A DNA stretch of 64,000 nucleotides from Candidatus Brocadia sp. (GCA_021646415.1 SOEU01000012.1:1-64000); one strand, 5' to 3'; positions 23,930-34,064 are shown, numbered from the stretch's first letter. A program made the numbers and translations. Notes: generated by a model not told the origin, from the sequence alone.

Positions 23930-25504
23930 TCATCTTTTTGCTCTTTCAACAATTGGCCTTTTCCTGCCTTTTTTCTTTTTAAAAATATTCAGTATTATTT
24001 CTGCTTCTTCGAAAGGAACTGTTATAAAAGAGAATTTATCAAATATTTGAATATCTTTTATTTTTTCTCTATAAACTCTGGCTTGCTGTTTTATGAAGTC
24101 CGCTAATTTTTTGGGAGTCATACCGTCGATTTTTCCTAATCCTACAAAGAGCCTTGATGTCCCTTTTCTATCAATAGAAACATCTCTTATTTCATTATAA
24201 TTACTTTCATCCAGTTCATCCTGAAAGGAATGTTTTAAAAGGGCAGCCAGAATCTTTTCTGCCTCATTTTCCTTCAGCATTTCTTGTGCAAGTCCAAGAT
24301 ATCCATTCATATCTTCTGACTTAATAATATTTGCAAGTTGTATCTTTATCCTGGATTTTTTTTGATTTATCACATCTGCTATTTTCGGCAGTTTTTCTTT
24401 TCGAATGTCAGTTTTTGCAAACTTTTTAATAAAAACAAGTCTTCTATATTCATCGGGCGTAACAAAAGTTATGGCAGTCCCTTCCTTTCCAGCCCTACCC
24501 GTTCTTCCTATTCTATGGACATACGATTCAGGGTCCTGAGGTAAGGAGTAGTTTATTACGTGCGTTAAGTTATGAATATCTATACCCCTGGCGGCAACAT
24601 CTGTAGCCACCAGGATATTAATTCTTTGCTTTCTGAATTTCTGTAATATTATTTCTCTCTGATTTTGAGAGATATCTCCATGCAACGCTTCTGCGTCATA
24701 CCCTCTTTCTATAAGCTTATTTGCTACAGTATCAACATCAATCTTCGTTCTGCAAAATACCAGGCCGTAAAATTCGTGTTCAAAATCTACGATCCTGCAT
24801 AATGCATCAAATTTATCTGAAGGTGCTACTTCAAAATATATCTGATCTGTTAAATTTGTTGTAAGCTGCTCTTTTTTTACTCCAATCATCTCATATTTTT
24901 TCATATACTTTTCTGCTATACTTATTATTTTCCCTGGCATTGTAGCGGAAAAGAGCAGCATTCTCTTCATTGAACCGGTATTTTTAATAATTTCTTCCAC
25001 ATCGTCAATAAATCCCATATTTAACATTTCATCTGCTTCGTCCAGGACTAAATATGATATATTTTTCAGCACGAGACTTTTTCTTTTTATATGATCCAAT
25101 ATCCTTCCGGGAGTCCCTACCACTACATCAATCCCTTTTTTCAACCTCCTAAACTGTTCTTCTATTGACTGGCCTCCATAAATAGGCGCGATCTGCAGCA
25201 GTTTTTGTCCTTTATAAGAGTTTAACTCTTCTGAGACCTGGATAGCCAACTCTCTTGTTGGAACAAGAATAAGTGCCTGAACAATTTTTGATTTTTCTTT
25301 TATCCCTTCAAGTATGGGGAGTCCGAATGCTGCAGTCTTTCCTGTTCCTGTTTGTGCCTGCCCGATAATATCTACTTCTCCTGTCATGAGGGCCGGGATA
25401 GTCTTTTGCTGGATTGGAGTAGGCTCTTCAAAGCCTTTTTTCCTTAATGCATCTAACGTGTTTTCTGATAAACCCAATAGTCTAAATTTTTCTAATTTCT
25501 CCAT
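23930..25504 (-). CDS. DEAD-box RNA helicase (DeaD/CsdA type)
   Basis: ATP-dependent RNA unwinding in cold adaptation or ribosome assembly, by family. All motifs are visible: Q motif (EEPTPIQQKTIPALM), Walker A (AQTGTGKTAAFGLP), PTRELAIQ, DEAD in YLVLDEADEMLNMGF, SAT (LLFSATMP), ATDVAARGIDI and HRIGRTGRAG. Residues ~440-510 (TSRLFVGLGKIDGMTPKKLA) form a DbpA/CsdA-type RRM that binds RNA, followed by a basic tail (KKKKGRKRPI). The length of 524 is normal. The upstream leader is long (25505-25987), as in cold-shock genes, but no regulatory element was identified. Confidence 0.93.
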   Translation of the reverse strand: MEKLEKFRLLGLSENTLDALRKKGFEEPTPIQQKTIPALMTGEVDIIGQAQTGTGKTAAFGLPILEGIKEKSKIVQALILVPTRELAIQVSEELNSYKGQKLLQIAPIYGGQSIEEQFRRLKKGIDVVVGTPGRILDHIKRKSLVLKNISYLVLDEADEMLNMGFIDDVEEIIKNTGSMKRMLLFSATMPGKIISIAEKYMKKYEMIGVKKEQLTTNLTDQIYFEVAPSDKFDALCRIVDFEHEFYGLVFCRTKIDVDTVANKLIERGYDAEALHGDISQNQREIILQKFRKQRINILVATDVAARGIDIHNLTHVINYSLPQDPESYVHRIGRTGRAGKEGTAITFVTPDEYRRLVFIKKFAKTDIRKEKLPKIADVINQKKSRIKIQLANIIKSEDMNGYLGLAQEMLKENEAEKILAALLKHSFQDELDESNYNEIRDVSIDRKGTSRLFVGLGKIDGMTPKKLADFIKQQARVYREKIKDIQIFDKFSFITVPFEEAEIILNIFKKKKGRKRPIVERAKR

Positions 25505-25987
25505 AGTATTCTTTCAAATGTAAAATATTTTCTAAGTGCTTTCAATTGATTTCGGGAAATGAACAGGTATAATAAACACCTTGTATTTACAGCAGATTTT
25601 AGATCGATTTGGCTCAGCCTTGATATACCTTCTAGTTTATTGTGGGGAAGTAGAATGACTGCCTGCAGGATATAAGAAGAATTTCTTTCCTTGAGAGTTC
25701 CTTCTCATTTCTGTCAATAGTCCATGAAAACCTGAAAAACTCAAGGGTTTTTCTTTGAGATGCAATCGAAACCTGGAACCGTTTTGTCCTTTTGCAACCT
25801 GTTGAGGCTTTTATCAGGAAGGTAACTATTATTCCGCAAGAACTCTTTTGTAAAAATCACTTCCTCAAAAACAATGCCCGTCGTATAAAAGACGGCGTGT
25901 TTAGACCGACAAGATTATAGCCTAAATTCCTTTCTATTTCAAGGATTTATCTTGAGAAGATTTCATGAATGACTTATATTTGTTGCT
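25505..25987. other. Divergent intergenic region of about 480 bp
   Basis: It lies between the divergent helicase and ABC-transporter genes and so must hold both promoters. A small hairpin (ccgtcgtataaaagacgg, about 25879-25896) is present. No gene or known riboswitch was recognised. Confidence 0.4.
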
Positions 25988-27514
25988 ATGAAGTATAGAC
26001 TTTTTATAATTCGATACCTTGCTTTATTACAGATTTGCCTTTCGGTACTTTATTTGTCCATAACCAATGCATTTGCACATCAAAATACCCTTGAAAAGAT
26101 AAAGAGTTCTGGTGTGATAACCTGGGGATTTGACGCAGAAGGGGGTGCCCCGTATGTATTTCACGATCCCGCACACCCTTCAAAAATCATCGGTTTTGAG
26201 GTAGAGCTTGTTGAGGCCATTGCCAGGGAATTGGGAGTAAAGGTACAACACTTCCAGAACGCATGGGACAACATCCTGCTTTCCCTCCAACGGGGGGATT
26301 TTGATATAGCGCTTAATGGTATTGAAGTTACTCCGGATAGGGCTCAGTCTGTATTGTTTACCCGCCCGTACTATGTGTATGCCCTGCAGATAGTTGTCCG
26401 CGCATCAGATAATCGCATCAATCGTCTGGAAGACCTTCGGGGCAAAAAGGTTGGTACCTTGTATAACACGGAAGCCAGGCGTCTCCTTGAAGAGATGGCA
26501 GGTGTTACCGTTAACACGTACAGTGGACAGGTGGAACCATTCAAAGATCTTTCTTTAAACCGTATTGATGCCGTCTTCGTAGATTTACCCATTGCAGCTT
26601 ATTATGCCATGCCTAACCCGCAGTTGCGTATGGTGGACGCTCCGGTGGGTGAGGGGTACTATGCCATTGCCCTCCGGAAAGAAGATACAGCATTGGCCGA
26701 TGAGTTAAACAAAATCATTGAGAGACTCTCGAAATCAGGGGAATTAAAAAAGATCTATAGCCATTGGGGGTTATGGAATGCCTCACAAGAAAAGCTCTTT
26801 TTGCATAAGGGGCGTTTACAAAAATACACAGAAAGTCCTCCGTCTGCTTCTGAAAAGACACCTGTTGCCGTAACCAGATTTTTACCTACCTTGTTAAAAG
26901 GAGCGCTGGTTACCGTAGGTATCTCCGTTTTGTCTATGATGCTGGCCATTATTCTGGGGCTTGTTCTCGTGGTTATGAGATTATACGGGAATAAGTGGTT
27001 ACAGATGATTTCTACGGCCTATATTGAGATTTACCGCGGAACTCCGCTTCTTATTCAGTTGTATATCTTGTATTATGGCTTGCCGAACATTGGTATTGCC
27101 ATGAGTGCCTTTGCCGCTGCAATCCTTGGGTTGGGTATGAACTACGCTGCTTATGAAGCTGAAATTTATCGTTCGGGTATCCAGGCTATCCCCAGAGGCC
27201 AAACCGAGGCTGCCCTTTCGCTAGGGATGTCGAGAAGTCTGACCTTAAAACGAATCATCCTGCCACAGACGTTCCGCATTACCATACCACCCATGACCAA
27301 TGATTTTATTGCCTTGTTTAAAGATTCGTCCCTGGTCTCCGTCATTGCTATAACTGAACTCACAAAGAGTTATAGCATATTGGCGTCAGCCTCGATGGAT
27401 TTTTTTAAATTGGGAATTATTACAGCACTCCTCTATTTTGGTATGAGCTATCCCCTTTCTCTGTATTCCAGAAAATTAGAAAAAAAACTAAAATCTCATG
27501 ATAAAAATTTGTAA
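25988..27514 (+). CDS. Fused amino-acid ABC transporter binding protein and permease
   Basis: Uptake of a polar amino acid (glutamine-like). The N-terminus has a signal sequence (LALLQICLSVLYLSITNAFA). Residues ~35-270 are a SBP_bac_3 periplasmic domain (IKSSGVITWGFDAEGGAPYV, FEVELVEAIARELGVKVQ, RGDFDIALNGIEVTPDRAQS). Residues ~285-500 are a His/Glu/Gln-type permease with EIYRGTPLLIQL and the EAALSLGMSRSLTLKRIILP coupling loop. The binding protein is thus tethered to the permease, a fusion known in other bacteria. It overlaps the ATPase gene by 17 bp, which implies coupled translation. Confidence 0.92.
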   Translation: MKYRLFIIRYLALLQICLSVLYLSITNAFAHQNTLEKIKSSGVITWGFDAEGGAPYVFHDPAHPSKIIGFEVELVEAIARELGVKVQHFQNAWDNILLSLQRGDFDIALNGIEVTPDRAQSVLFTRPYYVYALQIVVRASDNRINRLEDLRGKKVGTLYNTEARRLLEEMAGVTVNTYSGQVEPFKDLSLNRIDAVFVDLPIAAYYAMPNPQLRMVDAPVGEGYYAIALRKEDTALADELNKIIERLSKSGELKKIYSHWGLWNASQEKLFLHKGRLQKYTESPPSASEKTPVAVTRFLPTLLKGALVTVGISVLSMMLAIILGLVLVVMRLYGNKWLQMISTAYIEIYRGTPLLIQLYILYYGLPNIGIAMSAFAAAILGLGMNYAAYEAEIYRSGIQAIPRGQTEAALSLGMSRSLTLKRIILPQTFRITIPPMTNDFIALFKDSSLVSVIAITELTKSYSILASASMDFFKLGIITALLYFGMSYPLSLYSRKLEKKLKSHDKNL

Positions 27515-28253
27515 TCTATTCAAGAAATATGATCATCAACCCTTATTTCAAGGACTGAATTTGGTAATAGAAAGAGGAAGTGTTGTTACCATTATTGGGC
27601 CGTCTGGCAGCGGCAAGAGCACACTCTTGAGGTGTATTAATGGATTAGAAACGTTTCAAAGGGGCACCATAACAGTAGATGGTCAAAAACTTTACGGCTT
27701 TCATGAACAGGGTTACCATAAGGAACAAGAAACCATCACGGTAAAAAACATACGACGGAAGGTAGGAATGGTCTTTCAGCAATTTAATCTTTTTCCACAC
27801 ATGACAGTGCTACAGAACATAACTGTTACGCCGATTTTTGTACTGGGTGTTCATCAAACTGAGGCCGAGTCAAATGCCTTCTCGTTACTCAAGAAGGTAC
27901 ATCTGGAGGAAAAGGCCACAAAATATCCCGGGCAGCTATCAGGTGGTGAACAGCAGAGGGTGGCTATTGCACGTGCCCTGGCAATGAAGCCTGAAGCAAT
28001 GCTCTTTGATGAACCAACATCTTCCCTTGATCCTGAGATGATTGAAGAGGTGCTCCTGGTTATCAAGGATCTGGTATCGGAGGGGATGACTACGATAATT
28101 GCGACGCACGAAATGGGTTTTGCAAGGGATATTTCGACACAGGTGATCTTTTTAGAGAAGGGAGAAATTGTGGAACAGGGGAATCCTAATGTGCTATTTT
28201 TCACCCCCAAAAGTGACAGGACGAAGGTGTTTCTCAGTCGTTTCATGAAGTGA
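27498..28253 (+). CDS. glnQ: Amino-acid ABC transporter ATP-binding protein (GlnQ type)
   Basis: It powers the upstream fused binding-protein/permease. Walker A is GPSGSGKSTLLRCING, the Q-loop is VGMVFQQFNLFPHMTVLQNI, the signature is LSGGEQQRVAIARALAMKPE, Walker B is AMLFDEPTSSLDPEM and the H-loop is TIIATHEMGFARD. The length of 251 is normal for the polar amino-acid family. A two-gene operon is indicated by the 17-bp overlap. Confidence 0.93.
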   Translation: MIKICNLFKKYDHQPLFQGLNLVIERGSVVTIIGPSGSGKSTLLRCINGLETFQRGTITVDGQKLYGFHEQGYHKEQETITVKNIRRKVGMVFQQFNLFPHMTVLQNITVTPIFVLGVHQTEAESNAFSLLKKVHLEEKATKYPGQLSGGEQQRVAIARALAMKPEAMLFDEPTSSLDPEMIEEVLLVIKDLVSEGMTTIIATHEMGFARDISTQVIFLEKGEIVEQGNPNVLFFTPKSDRTKVFLSRFMK

Positions 28254-28329
28254 AACTTACCGCTCTTGCATTTGAGAAATTGACCATACTTGACATTCCA
28301 TCTTCCTTTCGTTAGGAACAAACAACAAA

Positions 28330-29076
28330 CTATTTTTCCGAAATAGATTTAATCTTTTCTTTTGCTATTTCAATATTAAATTTTGCCTCAAGATTCTCAG
28401 GGTCAATTACAAGCACTTCCTCCCATTTACCAATCGCTTCTTTATAATACCCTTCCCTGTAAAGAGTTAGTGCTTCATCCAACAGCTTCTGTGATGCCTC
28501 TTTTTCTTGGTTTGCAGCTATTGCCTCTATTTTTTCATCTTCTTCTGATTTTCTTTCAGCCGTTATCTCTTTAATCATCTCCCGTCCCTGCTCAACCATC
28601 TCTTTTGCCTCTTCTTTCATGGCCTCAGCTTGTTGATCAATCTTCGAACCAATAAGACGGGACCTCTGGGTCTGAAGACTCAAGAACTGGTTTTGCAAAT
28701 CGGTTTTTGCTTTTTCAATATCAGTTAGCTTCTTTTCAAGATCGTTTATACTTTTTTGCGTCTCAGTGAGAATGGTTTCATAAGAGCTATCCTTCATCTC
28801 AACCCTGGAATTTAATCCATCCAGAGCGCTCTGAAGCTTCGAGTAATTTGTGTCCGCATCTGCAGCTCTTTGTGAAAGCTCTTCAATACGTTCTCCCAGA
28901 TTTTGAGCAAAGCTGTTTAGATTCGATAATCCTTGCTCAAGATCCTGTATTCTTTGGTCGACCATAGCCAGACGGTCATCTTGGGGCGCTGACAATTTTG
29001 TAGAAAGTCCCGCACATCCCACTGACAATGAAGCTATACCCAAACTTATAAAAGTTAACAGAATACCTTTTTTCAT
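28330..29076 (-). CDS. Coiled-coil lipoprotein with C-terminal TPR-like end
   Basis: MKKGILLTFISLGIASLSVG then Cys is a lipoprotein signal peptide. Residues ~35-195 are a long coiled coil (RIQDLEQGLSNLNSFAQNLG; LEKKLTDIEKAKTDLQNQFL). The C-terminus has a TPR-like hairpin (EALTLYREGYYKEAIGKWEE, then VLVIDPENLEAKFNIEIAK). It resembles envelope scaffold proteins that link membrane and peptidoglycan or organise complexes; no enzymatic role is seen. It forms a minus-strand group with the three genes upstream. Confidence 0.75.
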   Translation of the reverse strand: MKKGILLTFISLGIASLSVGCAGLSTKLSAPQDDRLAMVDQRIQDLEQGLSNLNSFAQNLGERIEELSQRAADADTNYSKLQSALDGLNSRVEMKDSSYETILTETQKSINDLEKKLTDIEKAKTDLQNQFLSLQTQRSRLIGSKIDQQAEAMKEEAKEMVEQGREMIKEITAERKSEEDEKIEAIAANQEKEASQKLLDEALTLYREGYYKEAIGKWEEVLVIDPENLEAKFNIEIAKEKIKSISEK

Positions 29077-29123
29077 AATTTATCCTTTTAGTTGTATTCG
29101 TAAGCGGAGGGATAAGAAGATGC

Positions 29124-29720
29124 CTATTTCATCTTTGAAAGGTTAAAATCATACAAGGTCTCTTCCCCGCCAGGAGCGACAACTACCAGGGTGATAACCG
29201 AATTTAAATCAACACCTTTTGTTGGGAACTTAAAGACAAGGCGGGCTGAATGGCATGGAGAATTGGGCCAAAATTCGCTGGCATCTGCTAATTCCGGTAC
29301 AAACTCGAACTCGGGTTGTATTACATCGTCCTTATAATAAAGCTTGGCAGAATAATACTTAGAAAAATTATAATCATCACCATAGACTGTAACTGAAAAG
29401 GTAAGCGCATCTCCAATTTCTACTGCCTGCTGAATATCTTTAGGGGTAAATTCTCTGTGTTCCACAGCAGCTTTTCTTGCCTTGTAAGCAACATTGTGAA
29501 AAGGTGTAAACAACGTCGCAGACCCATAGCCTTTATCCTGAGAAATAGTCCATGGCCTTGAAAAGGTGGCAATGCTTACATGTCTGTTTTTCTGACAATA
29601 TTCGATGGCTTCTTGTATCTGCTCCGTGGTCAGCTGCAAAAAAATGGCATGAGCTGGTTTTAAAATTAATAAACACAGAAACAGACAGAAAACGCACGTT
29701 AACAGGAATAGCTTTTTCAT
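29124..29720 (-). CDS. Secreted protein of unknown function
   Basis: A clear signal peptide (MKKLFLLTCVFCLFLCLLIL then KPAHA) precedes a ~170-residue beta-rich domain (ALTFSVTVYGDDYNFSKYYS, SARLVFKF). ATG 29720 is preferred because it opens the signal peptide; aaggatg lies 12-14 nt upstream. It is not recognised as a named family. A TTEQIQEAIEYCQKNR helix at the mature N-terminus is followed by the domain. It may be co-transcribed with the neighbouring lipoprotein. Confidence 0.6.
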   Translation of the reverse strand: MKKLFLLTCVFCLFLCLLILKPAHAIFLQLTTEQIQEAIEYCQKNRHVSIATFSRPWTISQDKGYGSATLFTPFHNVAYKARKAAVEHREFTPKDIQQAVEIGDALTFSVTVYGDDYNFSKYYSAKLYYKDDVIQPEFEFVPELADASEFWPNSPCHSARLVFKFPTKGVDLNSVITLVVVAPGGEETLYDFNLSKMK

Positions 29721-29864
29721 CACGAATTTTTCATCCTTAAACAGAATCAATAACTATATGAGAAATTCTTATTATACAAAAATTACGATTTACTTTGGAA
29801 TGGTAAGATTGATGAAAATATCACTGACCGCTTATCTTAGGATTTCTGCGGATGCTTTTTGCAG

Positions 29865-30140
29865 CTATTCAGTACTCTGCTCGGTTGTCGTTGCTTCTTC
29901 CGTAGCAGCTGGCTCAGATGTTGCTTCAGTCTCGTGTTCTTCTTCTGCAGATGGTTTTACCACATAATTCTTGCCAGTCTTCATGAGGCTGGCACTGCAT
30001 ACGATAAACATAATGCCAAATACAACAGCACCAACAAAACAAAGTACCCCCCCTACATTATTCACAAATCCTTCTACTTTTTGATTGCCCATAATCTTTT
30101 CGGACTTTTCAGTAATTATTTGATTCAGCTTATCTATCAT
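29865..30140 (-). CDS. Small membrane protein with acidic C-terminus
   Basis: A strong Shine-Dalgarno (gggaggaa) lies 8 nt before the ATG at 30140; the ATG at 30146 is too close to it, so 30140 is chosen. Residues ~30-55 form one transmembrane helix (GGVLCFVGAVVFGIMFIVCS). The tail is rich in Glu, Thr and Ala (SAEEEHETEATSEPAATEEA). Function unknown; the N-terminal helix (KLNQIITEKSEKIMGNQKVE) is amphipathic. Confidence 0.65.
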   Translation of the reverse strand: MIDKLNQIITEKSEKIMGNQKVEGFVNNVGGVLCFVGAVVFGIMFIVCSASLMKTGKNYVVKPSAEEEHETEATSEPAATEEATTTEQSTE

Positions 30141-30225
30141 TTGCATTTCCTCCCATTACTTTTACAGTATCATTAAAACTTAGCTCAAAACAGACAACAC
30201 TCTCCGTTTCTATGAATCCATATTT

Positions 30226-31020
30226 TCAACGCTTCACTAAATCGTTATATTTGGACAATTCCCTATCAGCATCTTCATTCATCCCTTTTTCACGATAAAT
30301 AGACTCAAGATTTTTATATGCCTTTGCATACTTCGGGTTAATGGCGATGGCCTTTTTGTACTCAAGTACTTGTTCCTTATACATCTTTTTTTCACCGTAT
30401 GCAATCCCCAAATTAAAGTGTGCCTCGGCGCTATTGGGATTCAAGTCCAATACTTTCTTATATTGCAGAATTTCATCATCTAACAAACCTTTTTTACCGT
30501 ATGAAACACCCAAATTGAAATATGCGTCAATATAACTTGGATCGATTTCGATTACTCTTTTATATGCAGCAATGGATTCATCGTGCATTTCCTTTTCACG
30601 ATATGCATGTCCCAGGTTATACAGCGCCTCAAAATTCTCATAATCGAGTTCAATAACCTTTTGATACGTCCTGATCTCGTCATCCACCATTCCTTTTGCA
30701 CCATATGCGATTCCCAGATTAAAGTATGCATCTCTATAATTTTGGTCTAACTCAATCGCCTTTTTATATGCAATAATCTCTTCATCAAATAACTTCTTTT
30801 TGCTGTAAGCCACCCCCAAATTATTATAAGCCTTAGCGGAACAGGCATTCATTTCAATGGCCTTTTTGTATTCAGCAATTGCATCCTCAATCATCCCGCG
30901 CTTATTATATTCATTTCCCAGCTGATAATGTACATCAAAGTCTCCGAATTCATCTGCGTTGTAACTGTTAACAACATACAAAAAATTGAAAAGAATAATA
31001 ACAAAAAGAATCTTTTTCAT
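30226..31020 (-). CDS. Secreted or periplasmic TPR protein
   Basis: ATG 31020 gives a signal peptide (MKKILFVIILFNFLYVVNSY) and has aagagag upstream; longer in-frame starts would overlap the upstream gene. About seven TPR units follow (EYNKRGMIEDAIAEYKKAIE; YNNLGVAYSKKK; YFNLGIAYGAKG) to the C-terminus. It is the same style of protein as 22195-23898 but lacks a lipobox Cys. A scaffold role is inferred. Confidence 0.8.
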   Translation of the reverse strand: MKKILFVIILFNFLYVVNSYNADEFGDFDVHYQLGNEYNKRGMIEDAIAEYKKAIEMNACSAKAYNNLGVAYSKKKLFDEEIIAYKKAIELDQNYRDAYFNLGIAYGAKGMVDDEIRTYQKVIELDYENFEALYNLGHAYREKEMHDESIAAYKRVIEIDPSYIDAYFNLGVSYGKKGLLDDEILQYKKVLDLNPNSAEAHFNLGIAYGEKKMYKEQVLEYKKAIAINPKYAKAYKNLESIYREKGMNEDADRELSKYNDLVKR

Positions 31021-31036
31021 ATACTCTCTTTTTAAA

Positions 31037-31387
31037 TCAAACATGATAAAACCAATACATTTTTTCGTTCTCTGCGCAAATCTCGTTTGTAATGTTATAA
31101 AATTCTGTTTCAGAGAGGTCATCCAATTTTTTACCATATTTCTTTATGACCTGATTAAATTCCAATATCTTCTCAACGAGATTTTCGTGGGTTTCTGCAG
31201 AACCGCCCAATATGTAAAAATTCTCACCAGAGGTGATTCTTTTATGATTATCTTTATTGTCAAAGGCAAAACCACAAAGGATGGAATTTTCCCCGGACAC
31301 ATTTTCCTGACTATTCAAACCGTAGCTCCTTTCGATTGAATATCGTGCAACCTCATAATATTGAAAAAATCGTTTAAAGAATACCAT
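31037..31387 (-). CDS. Hypothetical protein, 116 aa
   Basis: ATG 31387 with gggtgga upstream is chosen over a TTG at 31396. The protein is soluble, with a GENFYILGGSAETHENLVEK centre and a helical C-terminus (LVEKILEFNQVIKKYGKKLD). No family was recognised. It is separated by 16 bp from the TPR gene downstream, so co-transcription is likely. Confidence 0.5.
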   Translation of the reverse strand: MVFFKRFFQYYEVARYSIERSYGLNSQENVSGENSILCGFAFDNKDNHKRITSGENFYILGGSAETHENLVEKILEFNQVIKKYGKKLDDLSETEFYNITNEICAENEKMYWFYHV

Positions 31388-31479
31388 TCCACCCAAAAAA
31401 TGTCAAGCGAATATACCAAGTCTCCATGTATCGGGAAGGCAGAATTTGACAGCGACAATACCGTACTGATTGCTTATCC

Positions 31480-32844
31480 CTACGGAGCAGTAGCGGAGAG
31501 TATTCTGCTGGCAATCTCAAAATAAATAACAAGTCCCGTAGCGTCTAACAGCGTAGCAATGAGTGGTGCAGATACAAATGCCGGATCCAGTTTTATAAAT
31601 CTGAAAAACAAAGGAATGGCAACACCAACAATATTTCCTACACTTACTACAATACACAGAGATACACCCACCGTCAAAGCGAGCGTTGTCTGTCTTAATG
31701 ATATTTCAGCAATGGTAAAGGCAATCAGGCCCATGATGAGTCCCAGCGAAACGCCAACCTTAAATTCCCGTAATATAATTCGCCACCATTCCCGGGATTT
31801 TACTTCACCAGTCGCCAGCGCCCGGATAATTAAGGTAGAGGACTGTGACCCCGTATTGCCACCAGACCCGGTAAGCATGGGGATAAAATAAGCAAGGGCT
31901 ATCACCGAACTTAAGACACCGGAATAATTTTTCAGTATGGTTTGAGATATGGTCGCAGCAATTACGAGAATGACTAACCAGGAAACACGGTTAATGACTC
32001 GCTTTGAAAACCCTACACGAAAATATTCTTCCTCAGTAGTTTGTATACCAGCCATCCTCTGAAAATCTTCTGTCACTTCTTCTTGCACAACGTCTAATAC
32101 ATCATCCACAGTAACGATCCCTACCAGTCTGTCCTCATTGTCCACCACGGGGACGGCAAGAATATCGTATTTTTGAACTACCTGGACAGCTTTTTCCTGA
32201 TCATCCGTGGTATGAACATAAAAAACATTCTCATTCATGATATCCTTAATGAGTTGATCAGGGTTGGCAAGAATAATATTCTTCAGAGAAGCAACGCCGC
32301 GGAGTTTTTTTGTCTCATCTACAATATAACAGATATAAATTGTTTCACGATTTGGTCCGGTTTTACGGATGTGTTCCAGTGCCTTCGCCACGGTCATATC
32401 CATCTGGAGATCTACATATTCCGTGGTCATTATGCGGCCTGCGGAGTTATGAGGGTAGTTCAGAAGTTCATTGGCTTCCCTGCGGTCTGCGGGGGGGAGA
32501 AGTTTTAAAAGTTTTTCTACGAGATGGGCCGGTAATTCATCAAAGAGTTGTGTACGATCATCCGGCTGCATTTGCACTAAAATTTCTTTTACATGCTGCT
32601 CGGTAAACTGCTTAAGAAGTTCTTCTTGTTCGATAGGTTCAAAAAGGGCAAAGACCTCGGAAATCTTATTTTTGTCGAGCAGTCTAAAACTCATCACGCG
32701 TTCTGCGGGGTCGAGTTCTCTGAGAATATCTACAATGTCCGCAGGATGACGCTCCCGAAGGAAGTCCCGCAATCCCCTGAAATCCTTAGTTTCAATGAGT
32801 TCCTTAATTTCAGGAAGAAATATCTTTGTCCACTGCAGTCCCAT
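31480..32844 (-). CDS. mgtE: Magnesium transporter MgtE
   Basis: Mg2+ channel of the inner membrane. Residues 1-130 are the MgtE N-domain (HPADIVDILRELDPAERVMS). Residues ~140-255 are two CBS domains (SAGRIMTTEYVDLQMDMTVA; VVDNEDRLVGIVTVDDVLDV). The rest forms five TM helices with the selectivity-motif region LTGSGGNTGSQSSTLIIRAL. The length of 454 is standard. Magnesium sensing by the N and CBS domains gates the pore in characterised members. A monocistronic gene is suggested by gaps on both sides. Confidence 0.95.
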   Translation of the reverse strand: MGLQWTKIFLPEIKELIETKDFRGLRDFLRERHPADIVDILRELDPAERVMSFRLLDKNKISEVFALFEPIEQEELLKQFTEQHVKEILVQMQPDDRTQLFDELPAHLVEKLLKLLPPADRREANELLNYPHNSAGRIMTTEYVDLQMDMTVAKALEHIRKTGPNRETIYICYIVDETKKLRGVASLKNIILANPDQLIKDIMNENVFYVHTTDDQEKAVQVVQKYDILAVPVVDNEDRLVGIVTVDDVLDVVQEEVTEDFQRMAGIQTTEEEYFRVGFSKRVINRVSWLVILVIAATISQTILKNYSGVLSSVIALAYFIPMLTGSGGNTGSQSSTLIIRALATGEVKSREWWRIILREFKVGVSLGLIMGLIAFTIAEISLRQTTLALTVGVSLCIVVSVGNIVGVAIPLFFRFIKLDPAFVSAPLIATLLDATGLVIYFEIASRILSATAP

Positions 32845-32873
32845 TTTTTATTTACGATAGGAATAATTGCAAT

Positions 32874-34064
32874 TTATTCAACCTTTTCTACTCCCAGTGC
32901 CTTTGCCATGCCCAGGAGTGTCCTACCCAGCAATGAACGTTTCATTTCAATTGCATTAAAATCGCACACCTCATCACAGCAAAAACATCCAATACATTTC
33001 TTTTTATCAACAACCACCTTGCCATTTTCTTTCGACATAGCGCCTGCAGGGCAATTCCTTACACACTCGTAACACCGTGTACAGTTCGAATGATTTACCG
33101 TAGAAAATGTGGAACACGTGCTATCAAACATCAAGGCCAGCAAAAAATCTGGCAGATATTTTCCCGCAAAATCCTGGGCACCGCTGGAAGGCTTTTGAAA
33201 ATCCGGAACAGATACATTACTGATAGTTTCACCGACGACATCGATAGTATCCGGCTCACCTATACCTAAACCACGATGATGCGCAAACCGGATAGTAGGT
33301 ATGGCCATAGGTTCAAATCCAATAATACTGCTGGCTACGGCATCTAATGCCACACTGTCACGGCTGGCGAGGATCAATCCGACCTTTTTCGGGGAACCGG
33401 CATTGGGACCATTTCCCTCCATCCCTACAATGGCATCCATAATAATGAGATGCGGAGGTACCATCTGATAAATGTCTACCAGCGCTTTCGCAAACACCGT
33501 AGGTTTTGGTGCAATTAAATGGACATTTTTTTTCCCATTGCCGGGGATAGCGCCCAACATATTCTTTATCGCACCTGTGTATTGCGTTAAACCATGTGTC
33601 TTGAGTTTGGGCACCGAGACCACAAAGTCCACCGCCCGCAACGTTCTGGCGATACGAAATTTATCCAAAATTTCATAATCCCTGTTATGAACATCAACAT
33701 ACTCATCCTTATCAAAATTAACAATCCTTGCCCCTGTTTCCTCTGCAATTTCATTGATGCGGGTAATGCGAAAGGCATTAAAGGTAGAAGCGTTCTTTAC
33801 GCTGCCTGACGAGTCTCCAATATAAACCTCACAACCAAAGTCCCTTTGAAATATACGAACAAGCACCCTGACTACTGCAGGGTGAGTGTTGACAGCCCTT
33901 TCCGGAGGCTGTGAAGAAGAAAGGAGATTGAGCTTTAAAAGCACCTTCATGCCGGGCTTAATCAGCCTGTCAACGCCGTTGAGCAAGCTTAAAGATTTAT
34001 GAATGGCATGGTAAACCTTTTCTGATTCATAATCATCACATTTAACAACTGATACGGTAGGCAT
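32874..34064 (-). CDS. DUF362 protein with C-terminal 2x[4Fe-4S] ferredoxin domain
   Basis: Residues ~30-290 are the DUF362 domain (VLLKLNLLSSSQPPERAVNT, DFVVSVPKLKTHGLTQYTGA, MLGAIPGNGKK). Residues ~325-375 hold two 4Fe-4S motifs, CTRCYECVRNC and CIGCFCCDEVC. DUF362 proteins are found in anaerobes, with unknown redox or maturation roles. Only the iron-sulfur clusters are certain here. A second DUF362 gene without a ferredoxin domain occurs at 42299. Confidence 0.85.
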   Translation of the reverse strand: MPTVSVVKCDDYESEKVYHAIHKSLSLLNGVDRLIKPGMKVLLKLNLLSSSQPPERAVNTHPAVVRVLVRIFQRDFGCEVYIGDSSGSVKNASTFNAFRITRINEIAEETGARIVNFDKDEYVDVHNRDYEILDKFRIARTLRAVDFVVSVPKLKTHGLTQYTGAIKNMLGAIPGNGKKNVHLIAPKPTVFAKALVDIYQMVPPHLIIMDAIVGMEGNGPNAGSPKKVGLILASRDSVALDAVASSIIGFEPMAIPTIRFAHHRGLGIGEPDTIDVVGETISNVSVPDFQKPSSGAQDFAGKYLPDFLLALMFDSTCSTFSTVNHSNCTRCYECVRNCPAGAMSKENGKVVVDKKKCIGCFCCDEVCDFNAIEMKRSLLGRTLLGMAKALGVEKVE